6,548 nucleotides of DNA from Rhodospirillales bacterium (GTDB taxonomy: Bacteria > Pseudomonadota > Alphaproteobacteria > Acetobacterales > Acetobacteraceae): contig JANXSA010000548.1 of NCBI GenBank assembly GCA_025352915.1, forward strand, positions 1 to 6,548, in the 5' to 3' direction. This document shows, piece after piece, positions 1 through 6,504 of this stretch; within the stretch, counting starts at the first letter, position 1, and each line of letters begins with the position of its first letter. The notes below the pieces were generated by a model that saw only the letters and a program-made list of their open reading frames with translations, ran no database searches and was not told where the DNA came from. Position numbers and translations under genes: made by a program.

Positions 1-61
1 GAAGAAGACGCGCCATGCCGAGGCGCCATTCCCGGCCGGCCTCATCGAGGTTGGGGGCTGA
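1..61 (+). CDS. rplC: 50S ribosomal protein L3, C-terminal end (partial)
   Basis: This is the 3' end of the gene just upstream of rplD; the gene runs off the left edge. Reading from base 2, the frame gives 19 residues, [19 protein letters not shown], and then the TGA at 59-61. A lysine-rich tail followed by an APFPAGL-like motif is the usual C-terminus of alphaproteobacterial L3. L3 binds 23S rRNA early in 50S assembly and reaches toward the peptidyl-transferase centre. Its position directly before rplD is the invariant S10-operon order and is the strongest support. The stop lies 4 nt before the rplD ATG, so the two genes are probably coupled. The identification rests on a short tail plus context; the globular core is outside the window. 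Confidence 0.85.
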   Translation, partial: KKTRHAEAPFPAGLIEVGG

Positions 62-65
62 GACC

Positions 66-725
66 ATGCAGATCGATATCAAGACCCTCGACAACACCTC
101 CGCCGGCTCGACCGAGCTGCCGGATGAGTTTTTCGCCGCCACGCCGCGCGCCGACATCATGGCCCGCGTGGTGCATTGGCAGCAGGCCAAGCGTCGTGCC
201 GGCACCCACAAGGTGAAGGGCATGGGCGAGGTCCGCGGCACTACGAAGAAACCCTACAAGCAGAAGGGCACGGGCAACGCCCGCCAAGGCAGTCTGCGCG
301 CGCCGCAGTTCCGCGGCGGTGGCGCCGTGCACGGCCCGGTGGTGCGTTCGCATGGTTATGACCTGCCAAAGAAGGTGCGTCGTCTCGGCCTAATCTCGGC
401 GCTGTCGCAGAAACAGCGCGACGGAAAGCTTGTGGTGCTGGACGCCGCGGCTGGTGGCTCGGGCAAGACTCGCGATCTGAAAGCGAAGTTGCTCGTGCTG
501 GGTTGGAAGTCGGTCCTGGTGGTGGACCACACGGTCGACCAGGGGTTCCTTCAGGCCAGCCGCAACATCATCGGTATTGACGTCCTGCCGACCGTTGGCG
601 CCAACGTCTATGACATTTTGGCGCACGATGTGCTGGCGATCACCACAGCGGGGATCGAGGGGCTGAAGGCCCGCCTCGCGGGGAATGGCGGCACGAGCGA
701 CGCCGTCGAAGGAGCGCAGGCATGA
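66..725 (+). CDS. rplD: 50S ribosomal protein L4
   Basis: The 219-residue product is a 23S rRNA-binding protein of early 50S assembly, and its long loop lines the peptide exit tunnel. That loop is clear at about residues 50-97, with [20 protein letters not shown] followed by [21 protein letters not shown], very basic and glycine-rich as in the family. The globular domain follows, with [16 protein letters not shown] at about 99-114 and a C-terminal segment containing [20 protein letters not shown] start at ATG 66 because [10 protein letters not shown] matches family N-termini. An in-frame ATG at 15 would add 17 residues that overlap the rplC coding end and look unlike L4. The SD is weak (GAGG at 47-50 is rather distant), which fits coupling to rplC. 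In E. coli L4 represses its own operon through the S10 leader; that leader would lie upstream of this window. Confidence 0.97.
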   Translation: MQIDIKTLDNTSAGSTELPDEFFAATPRADIMARVVHWQQAKRRAGTHKVKGMGEVRGTTKKPYKQKGTGNARQGSLRAPQFRGGGAVHGPVVRSHGYDLPKKVRRLGLISALSQKQRDGKLVVLDAAAGGSGKTRDLKAKLLVLGWKSVLVVDHTVDQGFLQASRNIIGIDVLPTVGANVYDILAHDVLAITTAGIEGLKARLAGNGGTSDAVEGAQA

Positions 726-1057
726 GTGAGACGAAGTCCCCCGCCAAGCGCAAGCCGCAGCTGTCGCGCGAGGCGATGTACAACATCATCCGCAACCCGG
801 TCGTGACCGAGAAGGCGACGATCTTGAGCGAGCGCGGCCAGTTCGTGTTCCGCGTCGCGATCGACGCCAAGAAGCCCGAGATCAGGGCAGCAGTCGAAGG
901 ACTGTTCGGCGTCAAGGTCACCGCGGTGAACACGCTGATTAGCAAGGGCAAGACCAAGCGCTTCCGCGGTCGTCCCGGTGTGCGCTCGGATGTGAAGAAG
1001 GCGTATGTCACTCTGGCGGAGGGGCAGTCGATCGACCTCTCCACCGGCCTGGCGTGA
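722..1057 (+). CDS. rplW: 50S ribosomal protein L23
   Basis: The 111-residue L23 sits at the rim of the peptide exit tunnel, where it docks trigger factor and the signal recognition particle. Family hallmarks are [13 protein letters not shown] near residues 20-32, the [32 protein letters not shown] core, and the basic [23 protein letters not shown] stretch near the C-terminus. It is about 10-15 residues longer than typical L23 because of a Lys/Pro-rich N-terminus ([19 protein letters not shown]). The ATG overlaps the rplD stop in an ATGA junction (4 nt) and has AAGGAG at 709-714, 7 nt upstream. Both favour this start over the internal Met at residue 19. The 4-nt overlap suggests coupled translation with L4. 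The core is ordinary. Confidence 0.97.
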   Translation: MSETKSPAKRKPQLSREAMYNIIRNPVVTEKATILSERGQFVFRVAIDAKKPEIRAAVEGLFGVKVTAVNTLISKGKTKRFRGRPGVRSDVKKAYVTLAEGQSIDLSTGLA

Positions 1058-1073
1058 CGCAGGGATAGCGCAG

Positions 1074-1907
1074 ATGGCACTTAAGAGTTTCAATCCAGTC
1101 ACCCCGAGCCTACGCGGCACGGTGCTGATCAGCCGCGCCGAGCTTTGGAAGGGCAAGCCGCTCAAGGGCTTGACCGAGGGTCTGTCCTCGACCGGCGGTC
1201 GCAACAACCACGGCCGCATCACCAGCCGCTTCCGCGGCGGCGGTCACAAGCAATCGTACCGCATCGTCGACTTCAAGCGCCGCAAGCGCGACATGCCGGC
1301 GGTGGTCCAGCGCCTGGAGTACGACCCGAACCGCACCGCATTCATCGCATTGGTCAAGTACCAGGATGGCGAGCTCGCTTATATCTTGGCGCCGCAGCGA
1401 CTGAAGGCCGGCGACCAGGTCGTGGCCAGCGCCCGTGCCGACATCAAGCCGGGCAACGCGATGCCGCTATCGGCCATCCCGGTGGGCACGATCGTGCACA
1501 ACATCGAGATGAAGACAGGAGCCGGAGGCAAAATCGCCCGGGCGGCCGGGCAGTATGCCCAGCTGGTCGGCAAGGATGCGGGCTACGCCCAGATCAAGTT
1601 GATGTCCGGCGAGCTGCGCATGGTTCGCGGCGAATGCATGGCCTCGATCGGCGCGGTGTCGAACCCCGACAACTCGAACCAAAGCCTGGGCAAAGCCGGC
1701 CGTTCGCGTTGGCTGGGCCGCAAGCCGCATCAGCGTGGTGTGGTGATGAACCCGGTCGACCATCCGCATGGCGGCGGCGAAGGCCGCACCTCAGGTGGCC
1801 GTCATCCCGTCACCCCGTGGGGCAAGCCGACCAAGGGCTACAAGACCCGGGTCAACAAGCGCACGGATCGGCTGATCATCCGCAGCCGCAACAAGGGCAA
1901 GGGCTGA
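1074..1907 (+). CDS. rplB: 50S ribosomal protein L2
   Basis: The 277-residue L2 is one of the most conserved 50S proteins. It binds 23S rRNA near the peptidyl-transferase centre and contributes to subunit association. Visible features are [17 protein letters not shown] at the N-terminus, the RNA-binding region [20 protein letters not shown] at about 41-60, and the signature [13 protein letters not shown] at about 226-238. The first histidine of that signature (about 230) corresponds to the functionally important His229 of E. coli. The tail is basic ([19 protein letters not shown]). Length is normal for the family. I chose ATG 1074 because AGGGA at 1061-1065 precedes it by 8 nt and MALK is the canonical start. 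An upstream in-frame ATG at 1005 would add 23 residues that only shadow the rplW coding sequence. The 16-nt spacer after rplW holds only the SD. Confidence 0.99.
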   Translation: MALKSFNPVTPSLRGTVLISRAELWKGKPLKGLTEGLSSTGGRNNHGRITSRFRGGGHKQSYRIVDFKRRKRDMPAVVQRLEYDPNRTAFIALVKYQDGELAYILAPQRLKAGDQVVASARADIKPGNAMPLSAIPVGTIVHNIEMKTGAGGKIARAAGQYAQLVGKDAGYAQIKLMSGELRMVRGECMASIGAVSNPDNSNQSLGKAGRSRWLGRKPHQRGVVMNPVDHPHGGGEGRTSGGRHPVTPWGKPTKGYKTRVNKRTDRLIIRSRNKGKG

Positions 1908-1911
1908 GGCC

Positions 1912-2190
1912 ATGACACGTTCCACCTGGAAAGGCCCGTTCGTCGACGGGTACCTGCTGAACAAGGCAGAAGCATCGCGTGCGACGGGCCGCAACGAGGT
2001 CATCAAGATCTGGTCGCGCCGCTCGACGATCCTGCCGCAGTTCGTCGGACTGGTCTTCGGCGTCTACAATGGCCACAAATTCCTGCCGGTGCAGGTGACC
2101 GAGAACATGGTTGGGCACAAGTTCGGCGAGTTCTCGCCGACCCGTACTTTCACCGGTCATTCATCGGACAAGAAGGCGAAGCGAGGCTGA
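1912..2190 (+). CDS. rpsS: 30S ribosomal protein S19
   Basis: The 92-residue S19 lies in the head of the 30S subunit beside S13 and helps contact the A-site finger and tRNA. The start [18 protein letters not shown] and the block [24 protein letters not shown] (about 31-54) are diagnostic, followed by [26 protein letters not shown] and a lysine-rich tail. Length matches the family. The ATG is 4 nt after the rplB stop. Possible SDs are AAGGG at 1899-1903, inside the end of rplB, and GAGG at 1906-1909, which is too close to the start to be ideal. This implies initiation coupled to the end of L2 translation. Nothing is unusual. Confidence 0.99.
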   Translation: MTRSTWKGPFVDGYLLNKAEASRATGRNEVIKIWSRRSTILPQFVGLVFGVYNGHKFLPVQVTENMVGHKFGEFSPTRTFTGHSSDKKAKRG

Positions 2191-2191
2191 C

Positions 2192-2590
2192 ATGAGCAAG
2201 CCGAAAACCCCGCGCGGCCTGTTCGAGACCGAGGCACAGGCCGTTTTGAGCAACGTCCGCGTCAGCCCTCGCAAGCTGAACCTGGTCGCCGCGATGATCC
2301 GCAACAAGGGTGCGGCCGACGCCGTCGCCACCCTGACCTTCAGCAAGCGTCGCATCGCTGGCACGGTGAAGAAGGCGCTGGAAAGCGCCATCGCCAATGC
2401 CGAGAACAACCACCAACTGGATGTCGACCGCCTTGTCGTTACCCGCGCCGAGGTTGGCAAGTCCGTTGTGATGCGGCGTTTCCACGCCCGCGGTCGCGGT
2501 CGTGCCTCGCGTATCGAGAAGTGGTTCAGCCATCTGAAGATCGTGGTTGCCGAGCGCCAGCAGGCCGAAACCAAGAACGAGGCGGCATAA
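2192..2590 (+). CDS. rplV: 50S ribosomal protein L22
   Basis: The 132-residue L22 contacts all domains of 23S rRNA, and its long beta-hairpin forms the constriction of the exit tunnel together with L4. The sequence shows [19 protein letters not shown] near residues 22-40, a helical core with [24 protein letters not shown], and the basic hairpin [19 protein letters not shown], which is the macrolide-tunnel loop. It is about 20 residues longer than E. coli L22, mainly through the N-terminal [19 protein letters not shown] segment and the Glu/Ala-rich tail. That N-terminal wording is what I recall from Acetobacteraceae. Start ATG 2192 has GAGG at 2183-2186, 5 nt upstream, and lies 1 nt after the rpsS stop. 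The in-frame ATG at 2111 would run inside rpsS and adds non-family sequence. Confidence 0.98.
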   Translation: MSKPKTPRGLFETEAQAVLSNVRVSPRKLNLVAAMIRNKGAADAVATLTFSKRRIAGTVKKALESAIANAENNHQLDVDRLVVTRAEVGKSVVMRRFHARGRGRASRIEKWFSHLKIVVAERQQAETKNEAA

Positions 2591-2593
2591 CCC

Positions 2594-3271
2594 ATGGGTC
2601 ATAAAGTCAATCCGATCGGCCTCCGGCTCGGCATCAACCGCACCTGGGATAGTCGCTGGTACGCTGGCGCGGACTATGCCAAGCTGCTGCACGACGACCT
2701 GAAGCTGCGCGCTCATCTGCGCAAGAAGCTGTCCGGTGCCGGCGTCTCCCGCGTGGTGATTGAGCGCCCGGCGAAGAAGCCGCGCGTGACCATCTATGCC
2801 GCCCGCCCCGGCGTGGTGATCGGCAAGAAGGGCCAGGACATCGAGAACCTGCGCAAGGATCTCAGCAAGATGGCCAAAGGCGAGGTCTCGCTGAACATCG
2901 TCGAGATCCGCAAGCCCGAGATCGACGCCACTCTGGTGGCCGAGAATATCGCCCAGCAGTTGGAGCGTCGCGTAGCTTTTCGGCGTGCGATGAAGCGGGC
3001 GGTTCAGTCTGCGATGCGCCTGGGAGCCCAGGGCATTCGTATCAATTGCGGTGGCCGCCTCGGCGGCGCCGAGATCGCCCGCGTCGAGTGGTATCGCGAA
3101 GGCCGCGTGCCATTGCATACGCTGCGCGCCGATATCGACTTCGGCGTGGCAACGGCGAAGACCACCTATGGCACCTGCGGCGTGAAGGTCTGGATCTTCA
3201 AGGGCGAGATCCTCGTCCAGGATCCCCTCGCGCAGGACCGCCGGGCCGCCGAACAGGCGCCGCAGCGCTAA
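2594..3271 (+). CDS. rpsC: 30S ribosomal protein S3
   Basis: The 225-residue S3 lines the mRNA entry channel on the 30S solvent side and, with S4 and S5, gives the ribosome helicase activity. The N-terminal [14 protein letters not shown] is invariant. A KH domain follows, with its RNA-binding loop [15 protein letters not shown] at about 72-86. The C-terminal domain contains [24 protein letters not shown] at about 127-150. The arginines and lysine of FRRAMKR correspond to the E. coli residues implicated in mRNA unwinding. It ends with [16 protein letters not shown] and [15 protein letters not shown], both typical. Length is usual for alphaproteobacteria. The ATG follows the rplV stop by 3 nt, with GAGG at 2579-2582 inside rplV. 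Confidence 0.99.
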   Translation: MGHKVNPIGLRLGINRTWDSRWYAGADYAKLLHDDLKLRAHLRKKLSGAGVSRVVIERPAKKPRVTIYAARPGVVIGKKGQDIENLRKDLSKMAKGEVSLNIVEIRKPEIDATLVAENIAQQLERRVAFRRAMKRAVQSAMRLGAQGIRINCGGRLGGAEIARVEWYREGRVPLHTLRADIDFGVATAKTTYGTCGVKVWIFKGEILVQDPLAQDRRAAEQAPQR

Positions 3272-3283
3272 GGAATTCAGGCA

Positions 3284-3700
3284 ATGCTTTCTCCCAAGCG
3301 GACCAAGTACCGCAAGGCCCATAAGGGCCGAATCAAGGGCGTCGCCAAGGGCGGCACCGCACTGAACTTTGGCGCCTTCGGTTTGAAGGCGCTGGAGCCC
3401 GAGCGCGTCACCGCCCGGCAGATCGAATCCGCGCGCCGTGCCATCACCCGCGCCATGCGCCGTGCCGGGCGCGTCTGGATCCGCATCTTCCCGGATGTGC
3501 CGGTGTCGCAGAAGCCGGCCGAAGTGCGCATGGGCTCCGGTAAGGGGTCTCCCGAGTTTTGGGTGTGCCGTGTGAAGCCCGGTCGCATCATGTTCGAGAT
3601 TGACGGCGTCGCGCCGGAGCTGGCCAAGGAAGCCCTCACGCTGGGTGCCGCCAAGCTGCCGATCAAGACGAAGTTCATCACCCGCATCGGAGACGCGTGA
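3284..3700 (+). CDS. rplP: 50S ribosomal protein L16
   Basis: The 138-residue L16 binds near the A-site tRNA and 5S rRNA and is a late assembly protein. Diagnostic blocks are [49 protein letters not shown] (about 25-54), and [26 protein letters not shown] near residues 81-106. The arginine in VRMG (about 82) lies at the position hydroxylated in E. coli L16; whether this host carries that modification is unknown. Length is normal. The start has AAGGAA at 3270-3275, 8 nt upstream, partly overlapping the rpsC stop codon. The spacer after rpsC is 12 nt. Nothing is irregular. Confidence 0.99.
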   Translation: MLSPKRTKYRKAHKGRIKGVAKGGTALNFGAFGLKALEPERVTARQIESARRAITRAMRRAGRVWIRIFPDVPVSQKPAEVRMGSGKGSPEFWVCRVKPGRIMFEIDGVAPELAKEALTLGAAKLPIKTKFITRIGDA

Positions 3701-3701
3701 G

Positions 3702-3929
3702 ATGGCCAAGCAGACCAAGCCCGCCGACGTTCGTGGCAAGTCGCCTGACCAGCTCGCCACCCAACTGCTGGATCTGCGCAAGGAACAGTTCAACCTTCGC
3801 TTTCAGAAAGCGACCGGGCAGAACGAAGGCGTGGGGCGGGTGAAGGCGGTGCGCCGTGATATCGCACGGGTCAAGACCATCATGACAGAACAGAAGCGCG
3901 CAGCGGCCTCGGCCGCGGTGAAGTCGTAA
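3702..3929 (+). CDS. rpmC: 50S ribosomal protein L29
   Basis: The 75-residue L29 is a small helical protein at the tunnel exit, next to L23, where chaperones and SRP dock. The two-helix hairpin is recognisable: [27 protein letters not shown] (about 14-40), then [22 protein letters not shown] (about 43-64). The Ala/Lys tail makes it slightly longer than the roughly 65-residue norm. ATG 3702 sits 1 nt after the rplP stop, with GGAG at 3689-3692 inside rplP. The in-frame ATG at 3600 would prepend 34 residues that only mirror rplP in another frame. A perfect 7-bp inverted repeat with a 3-nt loop (3797-3813) lies in the codons for the conserved LRFQKA segment. Confidence 0.97.
   Translation: MAKQTKPADVRGKSPDQLATQLLDLRKEQFNLRFQKATGQNEGVGRVKAVRRDIARVKTIMTEQKRAAASAAVKS
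3797..3813 (+). repeat. Perfect inverted repeat inside rpmC
   Basis: TCGCTTT (3797-3803) and AAAGCGA (3807-3813) are perfect reverse complements separated by CAG. In mRNA they could form a 7-bp stem with a triloop. It lies within rpmC codons for the conserved Arg-Phe-Gln-Lys-Ala stretch, so the repeat may simply follow from codon choice. No T-tract follows, so it is not an intrinsic terminator. I cannot show any function. Confidence 0.35.
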
Positions 3930-3942
3930 GGGAGTAGGGGCG

Positions 3943-4221
3943 ATGCCGAAGCGCGTCCTGATGGGTCAGGTGACTAGCGACAAGATGGACAAGACCGTAA
4001 CGGTTCTTGTTGCTCGTCGCGTGATGCACCCGTTGTACAAGAAGTTCATCCGCCGCTCGAAGAACTATGCGGCGCATGACGAAGAGAACACCTGCAAGAT
4101 CGGCGACACTGTGCGCATTGAAGAATGCCGTCCGATCAGCAAGCGCAAGACCTGGACCGTGGTCACGCGCAACGGCGAGCCGCTCGGCGCGCCGGTTGAC
4201 GCCGCACCGGCTCAGGCGTGA
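3943..4221 (+). CDS. rpsQ: 30S ribosomal protein S17
   Basis: The 92-residue S17 is a primary 16S rRNA-binding protein of the 30S body with an OB-fold. The family pattern is plain: [47 protein letters not shown] (1-47), then [24 protein letters not shown] (about 51-74). The C-terminal tail is short and Ala/Pro-rich. The start has AGGGAG at 3929-3934, 8 nt upstream. This is the last gene of the classical S10 group. Only 11 nt separate it from rplN, so there is no room for the internal spc promoter known in E. coli unless it lies within rpsQ itself. Confidence 0.99.
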   Translation: MPKRVLMGQVTSDKMDKTVTVLVARRVMHPLYKKFIRRSKNYAAHDEENTCKIGDTVRIEECRPISKRKTWTVVTRNGEPLGAPVDAAPAQA

Positions 4222-4232
4222 AGGGACAGTAG

Positions 4233-4601
4233 ATGATCTCCGTCGAATCCACGCTTGAGGTCGCCGATAATTCCGGCGCCCGCCGGGTGCTGTGCATCAA
4301 GGTGCTTGGCGGCTCCAAGCGCAAGACCGCCTCGGTCGGCGACGTCATCGTCGTCTCGATCAAGGATGCCATTCCGCGCGGAAAGGTGAAGAAGGGTGAG
4401 GTGCACCAGGCTGTGATCGTGCGCACAAGTTTTCCGGTCCGCCGCGCCGATGGCAGCGCCATCCGCTTTGACCGCAACGCCGCCGTGCTGATCAACAAGC
4501 AGCAGGAGCCGATCGGCACCCGTATCTTTGGGCCGGTGGTCCGTGAACTGCGCGCGCGCAAGTTCATGAAGATCATCTCGCTGGCGCCGGAGGTGCTGTG
4601 A
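4233..4601 (+). CDS. rplN: 50S ribosomal protein L14
   Basis: The 122-residue L14 (exactly the family length) binds 23S rRNA at the subunit interface, forms an intersubunit bridge and is the docking site of silencing factor RsfS. Hallmarks are [20 protein letters not shown] (about 9-27), [31 protein letters not shown] (about 35-65) and [12 protein letters not shown] (about 77-88), ending [28 protein letters not shown]. The first residues ([10 protein letters not shown]) differ slightly from the usual MIQMQT-type start, but the position is fixed by AAGGGA at 4221-4226, 6 nt upstream. The stop TGA shares its A with the rplX start (TGATG), a coupling junction. It is the first gene of the spc group. 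Confidence 0.99.
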   Translation: MISVESTLEVADNSGARRVLCIKVLGGSKRKTASVGDVIVVSIKDAIPRGKVKKGEVHQAVIVRTSFPVRRADGSAIRFDRNAAVLINKQQEPIGTRIFGPVVRELRARKFMKIISLAPEVL

Positions 4602-4921
4602 TGGCCGCACGCATAAAGAAGGGCGATACCGTCCTGGTCATCAGTGGCGCCGATCGCGGCAAGCGTGGCGAAGTACTGCGTGTGCAGCCCTCGGATAACC
4701 GCGCGGTGGTCCAGGGTGTCAACGTGGCCAAGAAGCACACCAAGCCGACCGGCATGGGTAGCCCGGGTGGCATCGTGAGCATCGAGGCGACCGTGCATCT
4801 GTCCAACCTGAAGCTGGTCGATCCGAAGACCGACAAGCCGACCAAGGTGGGCTTCCGGGTTCTGGACGACGGCCGCAAGGTGCGTGTTGCCAAAGCCACC
4901 GGCAACGTGATCGAAAGCTGA
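4601..4921 (+). CDS. rplX: 50S ribosomal protein L24
   Basis: The 106-residue L24 is an assembly initiator that binds the 5' domain of 23S rRNA and reaches the exit tunnel rim. It has an N-terminal KOW motif, [26 protein letters not shown] (about 5-30). The family block [37 protein letters not shown] (about 39-75) follows, then [18 protein letters not shown]. Length is typical. ATG 4601 is preferred: GGAGG at 4589-4593 lies 7 nt upstream, and the codon overlaps the rplN stop as TGATG. A GTG immediately before it (4598) would only add one Met. In E. coli the S8 repressor target lies at the rplX-rplE junction; here that junction is only 10 nt. Confidence 0.98.
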   Translation: MAARIKKGDTVLVISGADRGKRGEVLRVQPSDNRAVVQGVNVAKKHTKPTGMGSPGGIVSIEATVHLSNLKLVDPKTDKPTKVGFRVLDDGRKVRVAKATGNVIES

Positions 4922-4926
4922 GGAGG
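4921..4926 (+). promoter_or_regulatory. Strong Shine-Dalgarno deciding the rplE GTG start
   Basis: AGGAGG, 5 nt before GTG 4932, overlaps the last base of the rplX stop. It is among the best SD matches in the window. It is the main evidence that rplE is translated from the GTG and so carries its N-terminal extension, because the alternative ATG at 5124 has only weak purine-rich sequence upstream. Confidence 0.75.
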
Positions 4927-4931
4927 CACCT

Positions 4932-5666
4932 GTGAGCGATAAGAAGAAGTCTCCCGCCAAGGGCGGCGCTGCTAAAGGCGGCAAGCCTTCCGGCGCCAAG
5001 TCAGGCGCCAAGGCTGGTGGCGGCGGACGTGGAGCGGCGCCGCCGACCAAGGCTGAGTCGCGCGCAGCGCGCGGCGAAGTAACTTACGCCGTCGCGGCCG
5101 ACGTATCGGCTGGTACGGGCGAGATGCCCCGCATGCAAAAGCGCTACGTGGACGAAGTCCGCGCGGCGATGCTGACCGAGTTCGGCTACACGAACCCGAT
5201 GCAGGTGCCCAAGCTCGACAAGATCGTGATCAACATGGGCGTCGGCGAAGCCGCGGGCGACCAAAAGAAACTCGATGCCGCGGTTTCGGAACTGGCGCTG
5301 ATCAGCGGGCAGAAACCGATTAAGACCGTGGCAAAGAAGGCGATTGCTGGCTTCAAGATCCGCGCGGGCCTGCCGATTGGCTGCAAGGTGACACTGCGCA
5401 AGACTCGCATGTACGAATTTCTGGATCGCTTGGTGACCATCGCCCTGCCGCGCGTGCGAGATTTTCGCGGCATCGGCGCCACCAAGGGTTTTGACGGGCG
5501 TGGCAACTTCGCCATGGGCCTGAAGGAGCAGATCGTGTTCCCTGAAATCGTCTACGACAAGGTCGATGAAATCCGCGGCATGGACATCGTGTTCGTGACC
5601 ACGGCCAAGACCGATGCCGAGGCGAAGTCGTTGCTAAAAAAGTTTGATATTCCCTTCGTTGCCTGA
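4932..5666 (+). CDS. rplE: 50S ribosomal protein L5 with long basic N-terminal extension
   Basis: L5 binds 5S rRNA in the 50S central protuberance and touches the P-site tRNA. The family core begins near residue 65 ([43 protein letters not shown]). It continues through [31 protein letters not shown] and DFRGI to [34 protein letters not shown]. From Met65 (base 5124) the length is 180 residues, the normal size. The full 244-residue frame adds about 64 residues; the first 48 contain 9 Lys and 3 Arg against 2 acidic residues, with abundant Gly/Ala, and look disordered. The GTG start is well supported: a perfect AGGAGG at 4921-4926 lies 5 nt upstream, 10 nt after rplX, and no comparable SD precedes base 5124. 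If translation began at 5124 there would be an unexplained 202-nt spacer. Identity is certain; the start is likely but unproven. Confidence 0.95.
   Translation: MSDKKKSPAKGGAAKGGKPSGAKSGAKAGGGGRGAAPPTKAESRAARGEVTYAVAADVSAGTGEMPRMQKRYVDEVRAAMLTEFGYTNPMQVPKLDKIVINMGVGEAAGDQKKLDAAVSELALISGQKPIKTVAKKAIAGFKIRAGLPIGCKVTLRKTRMYEFLDRLVTIALPRVRDFRGIGATKGFDGRGNFAMGLKEQIVFPEIVYDKVDEIRGMDIVFVTTAKTDAEAKSLLKKFDIPFVA
4992..5009 (+). repeat. GGCGCC inverted repeat in the rplE extension
   Basis: GGCGCC occurs at 4992-4997 and 5004-5009, separated by AAGTCA. In mRNA it can form a 6-bp all-GC stem with a 6-nt loop. The same bases form a direct repeat of GGCGCCAAG (4992-5000 and 5004-5012), encoding the Gly-Ala-Lys units of the extension. 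Low-complexity coding is the simplest explanation; a translational control role is only a possibility. Confidence 0.3.
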
Positions 5667-5773
5667 TGGCGGGAGGGCATCCGTCGCGTGCGGTGGATGT
5701 AAGTTTGGACTGCGAACTTAACGCCTACGAGTTGGAAAACCACTGGCCCAGGCCAGCAGGTTCCGGAGGGTAA
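5666..5773 (+). other. Possible 35-codon small ORF between rplE and rpsN
   Basis: An ATG overlaps the rplE stop by one base (TGATG, the same junction as rplN/rplX). It opens a frame of 35 codons ending in TAA at 5771-5773, 6 nt before the rpsN ATG. The peptide would begin [18 protein letters not shown] and end WPRPAGSGG; I recognise no family. The tight fit at both ends is the argument for it. Against it, no SD precedes the ATG, and codons such as GTA, AGT, TTG, CTT, AGG and GCA are unlike the neighbouring genes, with third-position GC visibly lower. A frame this short can also be open by chance. It could be a translated spacer that carries ribosomes through to rpsN, or just the hairpin-bearing intergenic sequence. 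I treat it as unproven. Confidence 0.2.
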
Positions 5774-5779
5774 GACAGG
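5667..5779 (+). other. Long rplE-rpsN intergenic region with three tandem hairpins
   Basis: This 113-nt gap is about seven times the next largest junction in the window. Three inverted repeats follow one another. The first (5678-5699) pairs 9 bp, including two central G-U pairs, around the loop CGTG, and 5677/5700 could add a further G-U pair. The second (5700-5720) is TAAGTTTG/CGAACTTA, 8 bp with one G-U pair and loop GACTG. The third (5743-5756) is CTGGC/GCCAG around CCAG. None is followed by a T-tract, so a classical terminator is unlikely, and genes continue in the same direction. I see no convincing -35/-10 pair. The rpsN SD GGAGGG (5765-5770) lies 8 nt after the third stem. Plausible roles are an r-protein-binding autoregulatory element or an mRNA processing site; neither is demonstrated. 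Confidence 0.55.
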
Positions 5780-6085
5780 ATGGCCAAGACGTCCCAGGTC
5801 AACCGCAACGCCAAGCGTGAGCGGATGTCCGCGCGCGACAAGGCGAAGCGATCCACGCTGAAGGCGATCGTCATGGATCGCACTCTGCCGGTGGAAGACC
5901 GTTTCGACGCGACGATGAAACTGGCGCAGTTGCCTCGCAACGGCGCTAAGGTTCGCGTTCGTCTGCGCTGTGAGCTGACCGGCCGCGCGCGGGCGAATTA
6001 TCGCAAGTTCAAATTGAGCCGCATCGCGCTGCGCGACCTCGCCAGTGCCGGGCAGATCCCCGGCATGGTGAAGGCGAGCTGGTAG
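5780..6085 (+). CDS. rpsN: 30S ribosomal protein S14, zinc-free long form
   Basis: The 101-residue S14 belongs to the 30S head, near S3, S10 and S19, and is a late assembly protein. The start [30 protein letters not shown] and the C-terminal [40 protein letters not shown] are typical of the proteobacterial long form. There is a single cysteine (in LRCEL), so the paired CXXC motifs of zinc-binding S14 are absent; this is the C-minus type. Length is standard. GGAGGG at 5765-5770 lies 9 nt upstream of the ATG. It differs from other genes here in being set apart from its upstream neighbour by 113 nt, so its expression may be controlled separately from L5. Confidence 0.99.
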   Translation: MAKTSQVNRNAKRERMSARDKAKRSTLKAIVMDRTLPVEDRFDATMKLAQLPRNGAKVRVRLRCELTGRARANYRKFKLSRIALRDLASAGQIPGMVKASW

Positions 6086-6095
6086 GAGACGGCCC

Positions 6096-6494
6096 ATGTC
6101 AATGTCCGATCCGTTGGGTGACATGCTCACCCGCATTCGCAATGCGCAGCGTGCGCGTCATGCCGCTTGTGTGGCGCCAGCCTCCAAGCTGCGCGCGAAC
6201 GTGCTCGATGCCCTGAAACGCGAGGGCTTCATCCGCGGCTTCTCTGCCGAGGAACTGCGCCCCGGCGTCGCCCAGTTGCGCATCGAGCTGAAGTACAACG
6301 AGGGCGAACCCGTCATCAAGGAGATCACGCGCGTGTCCAAGCCGGGCCGGCGCGTCTACTCCAAGATCCAGGAACTGCCCCGCGTCTATGCCGGGCTGGG
6401 GGTTTCCATTCTCTCGACCCCGCGTGGTGTGTTGAGCGATGCCGAGGCTCGCGCTGCCAATGTTGGCGGCGAAGTCCTTTGCCGCGTGTTCTGA
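6096..6494 (+). CDS. rpsH: 30S ribosomal protein S8
   Basis: The 132-residue S8 is a primary 16S rRNA-binding protein of the 30S platform/body and, in E. coli, the translational repressor of the spc operon. The N-terminal domain [44 protein letters not shown] and the C-terminal [39 protein letters not shown] (from about residue 94) are unmistakable. The [13 protein letters not shown] block is the conserved RNA-binding region. Length is normal. Two starts are possible: ATG 6096 (MSMSD) and ATG 6102 (MSD, closer to most homologues). I keep 6096 because AGGAG at 6084-6088 is 7 nt from it but 13 nt from 6102. The gap after rpsN is 10 nt. Confidence 0.98.
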   Translation: MSMSDPLGDMLTRIRNAQRARHAACVAPASKLRANVLDALKREGFIRGFSAEELRPGVAQLRIELKYNEGEPVIKEITRVSKPGRRVYSKIQELPRVYAGLGVSILSTPRGVLSDAEARAANVGGEVLCRVF

Positions 6495-6504
6495 GGAGGG
6501 TGGC

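Noticed and set aside
15..65. A longer L4 starting at ATG 15
   Set aside because: The extra 17 residues overlap the rplC end and do not resemble L4, while [10 protein letters not shown] at 66 is a family-like start.
1145..1915. A 256-codon + strand frame overlapping rplB
   Set aside because: It lies almost wholly inside rplB in another frame, is Arg/Pro/Gly-rich as expected from frame-shifted GC-rich coding, and matches no family; L2 is unambiguous.
2150..3793. A 547-codon open frame on the minus strand across rplV, rpsC and rplP
   Set aside because: These three genes share one frame, and the minus frame lies exactly opposite their codons. Its stops would need sense TTA, CTA or TCA codons, which this GC-rich host avoids. 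The product resembles nothing, and the + strand genes are certain.
4163..5050. A 295-codon minus-strand open frame over rplN, rplX and the rplE start
   Set aside because: It is a shadow of GC-rich coding on the + strand. It spans several real genes, has a low-complexity Pro/Ala end opposite the L5 extension, and shows no recognisable domain.
5678..5720. Intrinsic terminator after rplE
   Set aside because: The stems are present, but no run of T follows either one, and the operon continues in the same direction with essential genes.
5700..5720. A copy of the 16S helix 21 S8-binding site
   Set aside because: The TAAG wording of the stem recalls the helix 21 strand, but this hairpin is fully paired and lacks the irregular bulged core that S8 recognises. 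From memory the match is too weak to claim.
5705..5733. A promoter for rpsN starting with TTGGAC at 5705-5710
   Set aside because: No acceptable -10 element lies 16-18 nt downstream, and the TTGGAC is part of the second hairpin.
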